From: JBNJDJ01 sp051744845
Lineage (GTDB): Bacteria; Bacillota; Clostridia; Peptostreptococcales; Acidaminobacteraceae
Assembly: GCA_051744845.1 (NCBI GenBank)
Contig: JBNJDJ010000025.1
Location: 1 to 23,705, forward strand
Direction: 5' to 3'
Length of the DNA: 23,705 nucleotides
In this document: positions 1 to 6,959 of the stretch, in pieces
Position numbering within the stretch: the first letter of the stretch is position 1
How the letters are laid out: each line of letters opens with the position of its first letter
Notes under the pieces: generated by a model
What the model was told of the DNA's origin: nothing
What the model saw: only the letters and a program-made list of their open reading frames with translations
The model's database searches: none
Program-made: the position numbers and the translations under genes

Positions 1-29
1 TTTTTTATTTGATATATAAGACATATAGA

Positions 30-52
30 ATCAATTTCAAAACACAATTGAT
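30..52. repeat. Inverted repeat, candidate operator at the first tetR promoter
   Basis: ATCAATT (30-36) and AATTGAT (46-52) form 7-base inverted arms with a 9-base gap. The right arm overlaps the -35 box of the + promoter. A weaker minus-strand promoter reading off the left edge can also be drawn (TTGAAA at 40-35, then TATATA 16 bases on), which would put the repeat between two divergent -35 boxes. TetR-type proteins bind inverted repeats, so autoregulation is a reasonable inference, but the arms are AT-rich and could be chance. Confidence 0.3.
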
Positions 53-76
53 TTTTGATAACTAAAATTGTATAAT
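48..76 (+). promoter_or_regulatory. Probable sigma-A promoter of the first tetR gene
   Basis: TTGATT at 48-53 and TATAAT at 71-76 are separated by 17 bases, a near-consensus housekeeping promoter. It would give a leader of about 175 bases before the TetR gene at 258. The leader is extremely AT-rich and I see no structured element or small ORF in it. An inverted repeat (30-52) overlaps the -35 box. The motif match is direct; promoter use is inferred, and chance matches are common in such AT-rich DNA. Confidence 0.5.
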
Positions 77-257
77 ATATAACATATGATTAATACTACA
101 CTTAATTCATATTTTCTATTTGCAATTATATAAATAAATTTTTATATAATTTTTTTAATTAATGACATATTTTAAAAATTTTTATTTACTAATAAATATC
201 AAACATTTAAATTAATATAACAATTTAAATAACTATTATATATATGGAGGTAATATT

Positions 258-917
258 ATGAAAGATTTAAGTATAAAAAGGTTAAGAATAATGGGTTATT
301 TTATTACTGCAGCTGATGAAATAATTGAAAATGAAGGAATGGAAAAAGCAACAATTAGAAATATAGCTAAAAAAGCTGGCTATAATAGTGCAACTATTTA
401 TAACTATTTTAATGATCTTGAACATCTTATCTTTTTTACAAAAATTTCACATCTAGAAGTTTATAAAGCACGATTATACAATGAAATCGAGGATGACCTT
501 GAACCTTTAGAAGAATTAAAAAAAGTTTTTAGAATATTTGCTGAAGAAACTTTCAAAAATCCTAATGATTTCTATGACTTATTTTTTTCAAAATACAGTC
601 TGGAATTAAATGAAACCGTAACTTTATATCATAAAATATTCCCTGACAGATTAAATACTAAAAACGATAGACTTAAAAAAATGTTAAGTAGAAATAATAT
701 CTACAAAAGAAATATGGCTTTAGTAAATAACTGTATTGAAAATGGTTGCTTTATTAATAAAAAGAAAGCTAAAAAGATTAATGAATTAATGATACTTACT
801 TATAGTGGTTTATTAAATAAATATCTTGAAACTGACAGTGAAGATGTAGAAGGTTACACTGAACAATTTATGGAATATTTAGATATGATTATTTCATTAG
901 GATTAAAAGAAGATTAA
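258..917 (+). CDS. TetR/AcrR-family transcriptional regulator (copy 1)
   Basis: This 219-residue protein is a TetR-type DNA-binding regulator. The helix-turn-helix occupies about residues 31-58 and contains the typical RNIAKKAGYNSATIYNYF pattern; the remainder should be the all-helical ligand-binding and dimerisation domain, with no recognisable ligand signature. A GGAGG sequence lies eight bases before the ATG and fixes the start. It is clearly paralogous to the regulator at 3881-4534: both share blocks such as HLIFFTKIS, FYDLFFSKYS, NIYKRNM and ENGCFI, including in the ligand domain, so the two probably sense related molecules. It converges on the grdI-grdH-like pair. By analogy with the second copy, which is divergent from grdI, its target may lie divergently, beyond the left edge. 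Family call is firm; ligand and targets are inference. Confidence 0.92.
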   Translation: MKDLSIKRLRIMGYFITAADEIIENEGMEKATIRNIAKKAGYNSATIYNYFNDLEHLIFFTKISHLEVYKARLYNEIEDDLEPLEELKKVFRIFAEETFKNPNDFYDLFFSKYSLELNETVTLYHKIFPDRLNTKNDRLKKMLSRNNIYKRNMALVNNCIENGCFINKKKAKKINELMILTYSGLLNKYLETDSEDVEGYTEQFMEYLDMIISLGLKED

Positions 918-1025
918 TATTCTAAATTTCAAATACTTTTAAACTCTTTTAATCTTTTTAAGTTTTTATTCAATTTTAAAGGTACATTTAAATTAATTTA
1001 TTAAAAGTTATAAACATTAAATATT

Positions 1026-1068
1026 AAAATCTATCTCCTTAATATAAGAAGATAGATTTTATTTTTTT
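1026..1068 (+). terminator. Convergent terminator between tetR copy 1 and the grdH-like gene
   Basis: AAAATCTATCT (1026-1036) pairs with AGATAGATTTT (1050-1060) in an 11-base-pair stem; a further three pairs form inside after one mismatch, leaving a loop AATAT. On the + strand it is followed by seven T residues (1062-1068), giving a good intrinsic terminator for the tetR gene. The minus-strand flank is less T-rich, so it may act weakly for the grdH-like gene, whose stop codon lies at 1067-1069. Confidence 0.8.
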
Positions 1069-2380
1069 AAACTTCAAAAACTGTTTGTTCTTCAATATCA
1101 GTCTCTAATGCATCTAATGCTACTCCAACTCTATGATATCTTAATTTCCATTGTTCCTCTTTTGATGTTTGAGGATCTCCTAGTGGATAAGGAATAGAAA
1201 TCGTTGGAACCATTCTATTTGCACCTACTGTTTTAGCTACTGGAATTAAGTTAGCCATCTGAACTATTGTAATACCTGCTTTTTCAATTTCTTTAACCAT
1301 CGTTGCACCGCAACGAGTACAAGTACCTCAGGTAGAAGTTAAGATAACTGCATCTACATCATCTTCTTTTAAATGTTCAATCATTTCATTAGCCATACGT
1401 GCCGCTTCGGCTTCAGTAGTTCCTGTACCTACTGTTGAATAAAAATAGTTATGAACCTTTCCTACTTTTCCTTCTTCTTCGTATTTTCTTAATGCATCTA
1501 AAGGTACACAAACATTAGGATCAGCATCTGCTGCTGCTGGATCATAACCTGCATGTATAGTTTTAAATCCATCATTAGCTCTATTTACTAATTTATCCAT
1601 CTCAGAGATATCATATCTACCCCAGCGAGTTGCTGAAGCTGATTGTATATGATCTGGATTATCTACTGGTACAATACCACCTGAAGTAACTAATGCAACA
1701 TTAGCATCTTTTAAATTTACTGGATCAGCAATTTCTACAGTTTCTAAATCTGGAATTGGTAATTCAGAAGTAAATTCTTCTCCATTAATCTTTTTAAGTA
1801 ACATATCAATTGCTCTTTTATGAGCTGGAGTTTCATCTTCTAACCATACTTGTTTTCTGATACCTCTTTTATAAAAACCTTCTTCTTCAGCAAGTAATTT
1901 TTCTTCACCTGCTAAAATTTTATTACCAAATTCAGCCATTTTAGTCATATCTTCTTTCATCTTAGCAGCACTGTCGCCGCCTTTGAAAATATATACATCT
2001 TTTTTAAACATGTCTACACCAGGATTCTCTGGATGCATAGATGAAATAACTTCAACACCAAATTTTTCTTTAACTGCTTTACAAATTACACCACAAGCAT
2101 TTCCATATCTTCCGGCTTGGAAAGCTGGACCTGCAAAGAAAATATCAAATTCTTTATCTTCTAAAAATCCTAAGATTTTTTCTACTGCTTCTTGTTCATT
2201 AGAACCCATAAAGTTATCTCCACATATTACAGTATGAGTAATCTCAGCATTATCTAACATATTATTTAAAAGTGTACCTGCACCAACTTGACCTTCAGTT
2301 ATTGTAGGTGCATAATCTGCTTTTTCTTCTCCTCCAATTTGACCAAAAAATTGATTTAAATATAAAATTCCTTTTTTCAT
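1067..2380 (-). CDS. Glycine/sarcosine/betaine reductase component B, selenocysteine-containing gamma subunit (GrdB/GrdF/GrdH type)
   Basis: This is a 437-residue selenoprotein, the substrate-activating subunit of component B of the glycine/sarcosine/betaine reductase. It is interrupted by an in-frame UGA at 1330-1328, codon 351; the downstream frame continues to TAA at 1067. The motif around the UGA is STUGTCTRCGATMVKE, i.e. Sec followed by Cys354 and Cys357 (UxxCxxC), matching the family's Sec position near residue 350, and the total length fits the family. A SECIS-like hairpin follows at 1315-1301. The N-terminus reads MKKGILYLNQFFGQIGGEEK, typical of this group. In the family the Sec attacks the amine substrate and passes a carboxymethyl group to component A. 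AAGGAGGTG precedes the ATG, and only 15 bases separate it from the upstream proprotein gene, so the two form one operon. Whether it acts on glycine, sarcosine or betaine cannot be read from the sequence; components A, C and D are absent here. Confidence 0.93.
1301..1330 (-). promoter_or_regulatory. In-frame Sec UGA codon with bacterial SECIS-like hairpin
   Basis: On the mRNA, UGA (1330-1328) is followed after 12 bases by CGTTGC (1315-1310), loop GGT (1309-1307) and GCAACG (1306-1301), a perfect six-pair stem extended by one T-A pair. A short stem with G residues in the apical loop, closely downstream of UGA, is what bacterial SelB recognises in known SECIS elements. The stem stands out as GC-rich in an AT-rich gene. 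It also lies inside conserved codons (Cys357 and neighbours), so part of the conservation is protein-driven. Confidence 0.8.
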
Positions 2381-2395
2381 TTTACTGCACCTCCT

Positions 2396-3721
2396 TTAAA
2401 ATTCTTTCATTGTTTTTATAGATTGACCTAATACAGAATCTCCACAAAACATTGAGTTATTTTCCATAATAATTGATCCATCTTCTTTAACTGATGGCCC
2501 TAAAATTTCATCATCTTCCCATCCACCTGATAAACCATCTCTTTTAAGAGCATCAAGTTCACCAATTACATTTTCCATAGGTGGAAGTTTAATTAGTGCC
2601 GAAACGTTTCCACAAGATACTATTGCATCAGCAGATTCATCTAATGTAACTAATGGTTGAGATTGACCATCTCTACCTGTACATTCATTTGTCATACCAA
2701 TTGTTTTAATACCAGCTTCTTCTAAAACTTTAAAACATTCGATAAAGTCTGCATCTGGATTTCCATAACCTTCTTCAGCTAAAATAGCTGCATCTGCACC
2801 TAAATTACTTGCAATTTGTTGAACAAACATTCCTGCTCTAACTTTTTGTTCTAAAGCAACATTTAAGTTTGACATAATTACACCTAAGAAATTAATTGTC
2901 TCTCCATGTTCTTTATATAAAGATTTAATTGTCGGACAATTCTGAAAATCATAAGTCGACCATTTTGAAGAACAAGGCATAAATGAACCTGAAATTATAG
3001 CTCCATCTAATACTTCATTTGGATGCATAAAAGTAGGTAACATTCTATTAGTATCCCAACCATAGACTAAATCATTATATCCTAATTCTTCCATTTGTGA
3101 TTGTGGTTGCATAACATATACTACAGATGGTAAATCTTTTACTTTATCATCTCTTTTAGTAACTGGACCTAATTCAAATACTTCTTTTTCTTCACTTTCC
3201 ATATCTTTAACAACAGATCCTAAATATTCAGCTAATCTATGAGCTGCCCATCTAATAGCATGATTTTTCTTTTGTTGCTCATGTCTTTCAAATTCTTCAT
3301 CGGTATCAGCTACTAGACAAATATTGTTAAGCTTTGAAAAAATGGTATATTTTGCACCTTCACCACTCATATCAATTAATCCATCACCAAAACTACCCCA
3401 ATGTTTTCCAACTGCTAATACACTACAACCTTTTAAAGCTACAGCTTTTCCTTCTCCAACTCTTTCAATTTTACCTGTTATTCCTGGAAAAGTAGCTCCA
3501 CCATCTAATCTGTATCTTGGTTCAATAGCTTCTTTTACTGGAACAATTCTTGTCTTATCGCCTGGTTTTGTTAAAACAATATCAGACTCTGTAATGTGTT
3601 CATCTTCATTTACTACTTCAAGAGCTTCTTCTTTGTTAATTGTTAAAACTCCATCAGCGTATGAAGACGTTTTCCCAAACTTTACTTGGTTAACTTCGAA
3701 ATTCTTAATTTCTAACTTCAT
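2396..3721 (-). CDS. Glycine/sarcosine/betaine reductase component B proprotein (GrdE/GrdG/GrdI type, alpha and beta subunits)
   Basis: This 441-residue protein is the precursor of the two non-selenoprotein subunits of component B. Members are cleaved internally at a cysteine, which becomes a carbonyl (pyruvoyl-type) group that binds the amine substrate as a Schiff base. Family hallmarks seen here include RYRLDGGATFPG near 70-80, GKHWGSFGDG near 105-114, the QNCPTIKSLYKEHGE stretch near 260-274 and TGRDGQSQPLV near 348-358. Cys250 (in SFMPCSSKWSTY) lies where cleavage would give pieces of roughly 27 and 21 kDa, close to the known sizes, so I favour it as the processing site; this is inference. 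GGGGG four to nine bases before the ATG is the ribosome binding site. It is followed after 15 bases by the selenoprotein gene and is divergent from the TetR gene at 3881. Substrate is not determined. Confidence 0.9.
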   Translation of the reverse strand: MKLEIKNFEVNQVKFGKTSSYADGVLTINKEEALEVVNEDEHITESDIVLTKPGDKTRIVPVKEAIEPRYRLDGGATFPGITGKIERVGEGKAVALKGCSVLAVGKHWGSFGDGLIDMSGEGAKYTIFSKLNNICLVADTDEEFERHEQQKKNHAIRWAAHRLAEYLGSVVKDMESEEKEVFELGPVTKRDDKVKDLPSVVYVMQPQSQMEELGYNDLVYGWDTNRMLPTFMHPNEVLDGAIISGSFMPCSSKWSTYDFQNCPTIKSLYKEHGETINFLGVIMSNLNVALEQKVRAGMFVQQIASNLGADAAILAEEGYGNPDADFIECFKVLEEAGIKTIGMTNECTGRDGQSQPLVTLDESADAIVSCGNVSALIKLPPMENVIGELDALKRDGLSGGWEDDEILGPSVKEDGSIIMENNSMFCGDSVLGQSIKTMKEF

Positions 3722-3746
3722 TACTACCCCCTTTTAATTTAAAAAA

Positions 3747-3758
3747 TAAACACGTTTA
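3747..3758. repeat. Short inverted repeat in the grd leader, candidate operator
   Basis: TAAAC (3747-3751) and GTTTA (3754-3758) are inverted arms with a two-base gap. The site lies between the predicted transcription start (about 3767, minus strand) and the start codon of the grdI-like gene, a position where a repressor would block transcription. The adjacent TetR-type protein is the obvious candidate binder. The arms are short, so the call is tentative. Confidence 0.25.
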
Positions 3759-3773
3759 GTTTTTCACAATTAT

Positions 3774-3803
3774 ATCTTATCATAATCCTAGTTAATTTGT
3801 AAA
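3774..3803 (-). promoter_or_regulatory. Probable promoter of the grdI-grdH-like operon
   Basis: On the minus strand TTTACA (3803-3798) and TAAGAT (3779-3774) are 18 bases apart. An alternative -10, TATAAT, lies a few bases further downstream but has no well-placed -35. Transcription would start near 3767, giving a leader of about 45 bases. The -35 box lies 24 bases from the divergent tetR -35 box, so one bound regulator could affect both. Confidence 0.4.
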
Positions 3804-3827
3804 CATGATTTTTTTATTTTTTTTTAA

Positions 3828-3856
3828 TTGTTTTTTTTAGACTTTTATTATATAAT
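3828..3856 (+). promoter_or_regulatory. Probable promoter of the second tetR gene
   Basis: TTGTTT at 3828-3833 and TATAAT at 3851-3856 are 17 bases apart. The start codon at 3881 is preceded by AAGGAGG at 3869-3875, so the transcript leader would be short. The promoter is divergent from that of the grd pair. Confidence 0.55.
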
Positions 3857-3880
3857 TAAATTTAATGTAAGGAGGATTAT

Positions 3881-4534
3881 ATGAAATTAACAATTAAAAA
3901 GTTAAATAAAATGAAATTATTTATCGAGGCAGCTAATAATATTATAAAAAACAAAGGAATTCAAAAAACAACTGTTAGAAATATTGCTAAAAAAGCTGGA
4001 TATAATAGCGCTACAATGTATAATTATTTTGATGATTTAGACCATCTAATTTTTTTCACTAAAATATCAAGATTAGGGCCTTATTCTAATAGATTATCTA
4101 AAGAAATAAAAGATTCTTTTACTCCTTTAGAAAGATTTTTAAAAATATGGGAAGTTTTTGCAAATGAAGCTTTCAATCATCCAAAAACTTTTTATGATTT
4201 ATTTTTCTCTAAATATAGTAAAAATTTAAGTAATTCTTTAAGAATTTATTATGAGATTTTTCCAAATAAATTAAATGTAACTCATAATCGTTTAGTTGAA
4301 ATGTTAAATGAAAGTAATATATATAAAAGAAATATGACTTTAATTGATGATTGCTTAGAAAATGGTTGTTTTATTGATAAGAAAAATGCAGATAATATTA
4401 ATGAAATTATGGTTATAACTTTTAGAGGATTATTAGACAAATATATGGAATCAGAAAAAAATGATCCAGAAAAGTATACTCAAAAATATATGACTTATCT
4501 TAATAATATTATAAGACTTGAAACAAAAAAATAA
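3881..4534 (+). CDS. TetR/AcrR-family transcriptional regulator (copy 2)
   Basis: This 217-residue TetR-type regulator has its helix-turn-helix at about residues 30-57 (TVRNIAKKAGYNSATMYNYF) and an all-helical C-terminal domain without a recognised ligand motif. It is transcribed divergently from the grdI-like gene, with 159 bases between the two start codons. That arrangement is the usual one for a TetR repressor controlling its neighbour and itself, so control of component B production is likely but inferred. It is a close paralogue of the regulator at 258-917, with similarity over the whole length, including the ligand domain. AAGGAGG six to twelve bases before the ATG supports the start. 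It ends in a strong hairpin-T terminator that is encoded partly within the convergent nhaC-like gene. Confidence 0.92.
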   Translation: MKLTIKKLNKMKLFIEAANNIIKNKGIQKTTVRNIAKKAGYNSATMYNYFDDLDHLIFFTKISRLGPYSNRLSKEIKDSFTPLERFLKIWEVFANEAFNHPKTFYDLFFSKYSKNLSNSLRIYYEIFPNKLNVTHNRLVEMLNESNIYKRNMTLIDDCLENGCFIDKKNADNINEIMVITFRGLLDKYMESEKNDPEKYTQKYMTYLNNIIRLETKK

Positions 4535-4556
4535 ATGATTTCTAAAAAGAAATCAT
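4535..4556 (+). repeat. Hairpin immediately after the second tetR gene
   Basis: ATGATTTCT (4535-4543) and AGAAATCAT (4548-4556) pair perfectly around an AAAA loop. The hairpin begins directly after the tetR stop codon and is followed by a second hairpin (4561-4584) that carries the T-run. The first lacks a T-run and may protect the mRNA end or assist termination. Confidence 0.6.
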
Positions 4557-4558
4557 CA

Positions 4559-5905
4559 TTAAATGTCCTTTTTTAAGGACATTTTTTTAGTTGTATTAAT
4601 TAATAAATTTAATAATGGAAATAAATAACATAAAGCAATATAAAATATGAATCTATAATCAGTTAAACCAAATATAGAAGATATTATTATAATATTTACA
4701 TTCCATGGCATTAACGGTGCTATTACTACGCCAGTATCTGAAATAATTCGAGCTAATTCTTCTTTTTTTAAATTAAATTCACTAAATTTTTCTTTAAATA
4801 TCTTTATTGGAAGAATTATTCCTAAAGTCTGATCACAAGAAACTATTGTTAAAAACATAGATATAATCGAAGTTCTATTTTTTAATGTATACTTATCTTC
4901 TATATTTTTCAAAGCAATTTTATTAAAATTATCTAAAAGTCCAATTTCTTCAAATAAATTTATCAAACCTAAGGCTCCTGCAACTATTATTATAACTTCT
5001 ACCATCGATATAACTCCGCCTGATTTTAAAATTGTATCTAAAATAGTATTCGTTTTAGAATTATATCCTAAAAATATTATTCTTAAAATTTTTAAAATGC
5101 TTAAGTTTTGATAAAAAAACATTAATATAGAACCACTAAAAATACCAATCAATAGCGATTTAATTGTTTCTAATTTAAAAAAAGGTAATATTATTACTAA
5201 TAAAGGAATTACTAGAAAATATGGTGAAATAGTAAAATTTCCTATAATTAAATTTTTATATTCTAAAATTTTTTCAATATTTTCAACTTTAACATTTTTT
5301 GTTAAATCTAAAATTAAAAAAAACATAAATGTAATTAGATATACTGGAATTAATGTTTTTTTCATTTGGCTTAAAACATTTTTATATTTTGTCTTAGATG
5401 AAACTAAAAGTAAATTAAATAAACCAGAAATAGGTGATATTTTGTCTGCAATAAAACTACCTGAAATTATAGCTCCTAAAAGAATATGAAAATCTACTCC
5501 AAAGCCCAAACCTATACCAATAATAGCTAAGCCTACAGTTGATATAGTACCTAAAGCTGTTCCCATGAAAATAGAAACAATAGAACTAAATACAAAAGCT
5601 ATTACGTAAATAAATTTCAATTTTACAAAATCAAATCCATAATATATTAATGTTGGTACTATTCCTGAACCTAACCATACACTTACAATAGCTCCAATTG
5701 ATAAAATAATAGGAAAAATTATTTTATTATTTATAATTCCTTGAATATAATAATTAATTATAAGTTTAAAATTATATTTCTTAATTACAGAGAAGTATAA
5801 AATACTTAATAAACTTGAAATCATAAAGGCATAAGCTAGAGATTTATTAATAATTATAAAAATTATAATTAATAACAAAGAAATTATTGGCATCAAATAC
5901 TTCAT
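4559..5905 (-). CDS. NhaC-family Na+/H+ antiporter (or related organic-acid/ion antiporter)
   Basis: This 448-residue, very hydrophobic protein has about eleven to twelve predicted membrane segments and fits the NhaC ion transporter superfamily in length and pattern. Matching features include the glycine-rich stretch GTALGTISTVGLAIIGIG in the N-terminal half, SFIADKISPISG near residues 150-162 and the C-terminal half motif SCDQTLGIILPIK. Members exchange Na+ for H+; some relatives (MleN type) exchange malate and lactate with ions, which cannot be excluded. GGAAGG six bases before the ATG supports the start. It follows rnfB, separated by the rnf terminator, with only 16 bases between the T-run and the start codon, so no separate promoter fits there. 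Placement behind Rnf suggests a role in balancing the ion gradient made by Rnf. Confidence 0.82.
   Translation of the reverse strand: MKYLMPIISLLLIIIFIIINKSLAYAFMISSLLSILYFSVIKKYNFKLIINYYIQGIINNKIIFPIILSIGAIVSVWLGSGIVPTLIYYGFDFVKLKFIYVIAFVFSSIVSIFMGTALGTISTVGLAIIGIGLGFGVDFHILLGAIISGSFIADKISPISGLFNLLLVSSKTKYKNVLSQMKKTLIPVYLITFMFFLILDLTKNVKVENIEKILEYKNLIIGNFTISPYFLVIPLLVIILPFFKLETIKSLLIGIFSGSILMFFYQNLSILKILRIIFLGYNSKTNTILDTILKSGGVISMVEVIIIVAGALGLINLFEEIGLLDNFNKIALKNIEDKYTLKNRTSIISMFLTIVSCDQTLGIILPIKIFKEKFSEFNLKKEELARIISDTGVVIAPLMPWNVNIIIISSIFGLTDYRFIFYIALCYLFPLLNLLINTTKKMSLKKDI
4561..4588 (+). terminator. Terminator of the second tetR gene, overlapping the nhaC-like 3' end
   Basis: AAATGTCCTT (4561-4570) pairs with AAGGACATTT (4575-4584) around a TTTT loop, followed by T residues to 4588. 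On the + strand this is a strong intrinsic terminator for tetR. The same bases encode the last residues of the nhaC-like protein on the minus strand, so the convergent genes are separated by a hairpin lying inside coding sequence. Confidence 0.85.
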
Positions 5906-5921
5906 TTTGCACCTTCCTTAT

Positions 5922-5950
5922 AAAAAAAAGCCTCCTAATTAAGAGGCTTT
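5922..5950 (-). terminator. Terminator at the end of the rnf operon, before the nhaC-like gene
   Basis: On the minus strand AAAGCCTC (5950-5943) pairs with GAGGCTTT (5934-5927), followed by a run of T (5929-5922). The eight-pair stem contains four G-C pairs, making it a strong intrinsic terminator. It starts four bases after the rnfB stop codon. The nhaC-like gene must be expressed by read-through or from a promoter inside rnfB. Confidence 0.88.
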
Positions 5951-5954
5951 AAAT

Positions 5955-6938
5955 TTATTCCATAATTATTGCATCTTTAGGACATACCTCAACACATTCA
6001 CTACATCCAATACAATCAACTTGATTCACCTTATGAATATTTTTAACTTCACCTTCTATAGCATCTACTGGACATTTTTGTTTACATAATGTACATCCAA
6101 TACATTTATCTTCAATTATTTTAGCTTTCTTTTTTAAATCTTCGTTTCCACTTATAGCATTTGTTGGGCACTTATCAAAGCATATCATGCACTGAGTACA
6201 TTTATCATAATCAATTTTTGCAATATTATCTTCTACATGAATAGCATCAAAAGGACAAGATCTCTCACATATTCCACAAGCTATACAAGCATCATCACAA
6301 TTTGCTTTAACATAACCACCTTTTTGTTCATTTATACAATCAACAACTACATGCTGAGTTTTAGGAACTAAATCAATAATATCTTTAGGACATATATCAA
6401 TGCAGTTACCACATGCAGTACATTTTTCTTCATCTACTTCAGCTATACCTTGGTCATTAATATATATAGCGTCAAATTGACAAACTTCTACACAAGATCC
6501 ATTCCCTAAACATCCATAAGTACATGCTTTTGGACCTTGCTCAAGCATATTTGAAGAAATACAACTTTCTAATCCATCGTATTCAAACTTAGTTACAGCT
6601 GTGTCTTTGCCACCTTTACATAAAACTCTAGCAACTTCTGGTTCAGTATCATCAACTTCTAAACCTAAAGCTTCAGCCACTTTCTCAGCAACTTCTTGTC
6701 CACCAACTGGACATCCATTAGGCTCTGCTTCACCATTTACCACAGCTTTTGCAAATTGCATACATCCTGGATAACCACATCCACCACAATTTGCTTGAGG
6801 TAAAGCATTATCTACTGCGACTACTTTAGGATCTTGTTTAACTTCAAACTTTTTTGATGCATAAGCAAGCCCAGCACCAAATAACAATCCCATGCCAGAT
6901 AAACTTAATCCAGCAGATAATATATTATTAAAATCCAT
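5955..6938 (-). CDS. rnfB: Rnf complex subunit RnfB, polyferredoxin
   Basis: RnfB accepts electrons from reduced ferredoxin and passes them into the membrane-bound Rnf complex. The N-terminal membrane helix is at about residues 7-27. It is followed by the [4Fe-4S] motif CGGCGYPGC with a further Cys (Cys51, 54, 59 and 76 of a 327-residue product). The C-terminal half holds one variant cluster motif (CTYGC...CVEVC) and five full CxxCxxCxxxCP motifs. That makes seven potential [4Fe-4S] sites, in line with the long clostridial form rather than the shorter proteobacterial one. A GTG/ATG choice is not needed, but two ATGs compete: AAAGGA overlaps the ATG at 6947 and lies eight bases before the ATG at 6938, so I start at 6938. 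It is the last gene of rnfCDGEAB, 21 bases after rnfA, and ends at a strong terminator. Confidence 0.95.
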   Translation of the reverse strand: MDFNNILSAGLSLSGMGLLFGAGLAYASKKFEVKQDPKVVAVDNALPQANCGGCGYPGCMQFAKAVVNGEAEPNGCPVGGQEVAEKVAEALGLEVDDTEPEVARVLCKGGKDTAVTKFEYDGLESCISSNMLEQGPKACTYGCLGNGSCVEVCQFDAIYINDQGIAEVDEEKCTACGNCIDICPKDIIDLVPKTQHVVVDCINEQKGGYVKANCDDACIACGICERSCPFDAIHVEDNIAKIDYDKCTQCMICFDKCPTNAISGNEDLKKKAKIIEDKCIGCTLCKQKCPVDAIEGEVKNIHKVNQVDCIGCSECVEVCPKDAIIME

Positions 6939-6959
6939 ATTAATCATCCTTTCATAAAT

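Noticed and set aside
1..257. A small gene or riboswitch in the AT-rich left edge
   Set aside because: No frame with a ribosome binding site, no GC-rich stems and no conserved riboswitch core could be seen.
1067..2380. Frameshift or nonsense-mutated pseudogene in the grdH-like gene
   Set aside because: Both halves are in one frame, the stop is TGA at the family's Sec position, and a SECIS-like hairpin follows; a selenoprotein explains all of it.
3324..3737. A 137-residue + strand reading frame opposite the grdI-like gene
   Set aside because: It is the antisense shadow of a strongly conserved gene and has no ribosome binding site or recognisable domain. The same holds for + strand frames at 1983-2237, 9689-9910, 12572-12772, 13681-13899 and 18425-18616.
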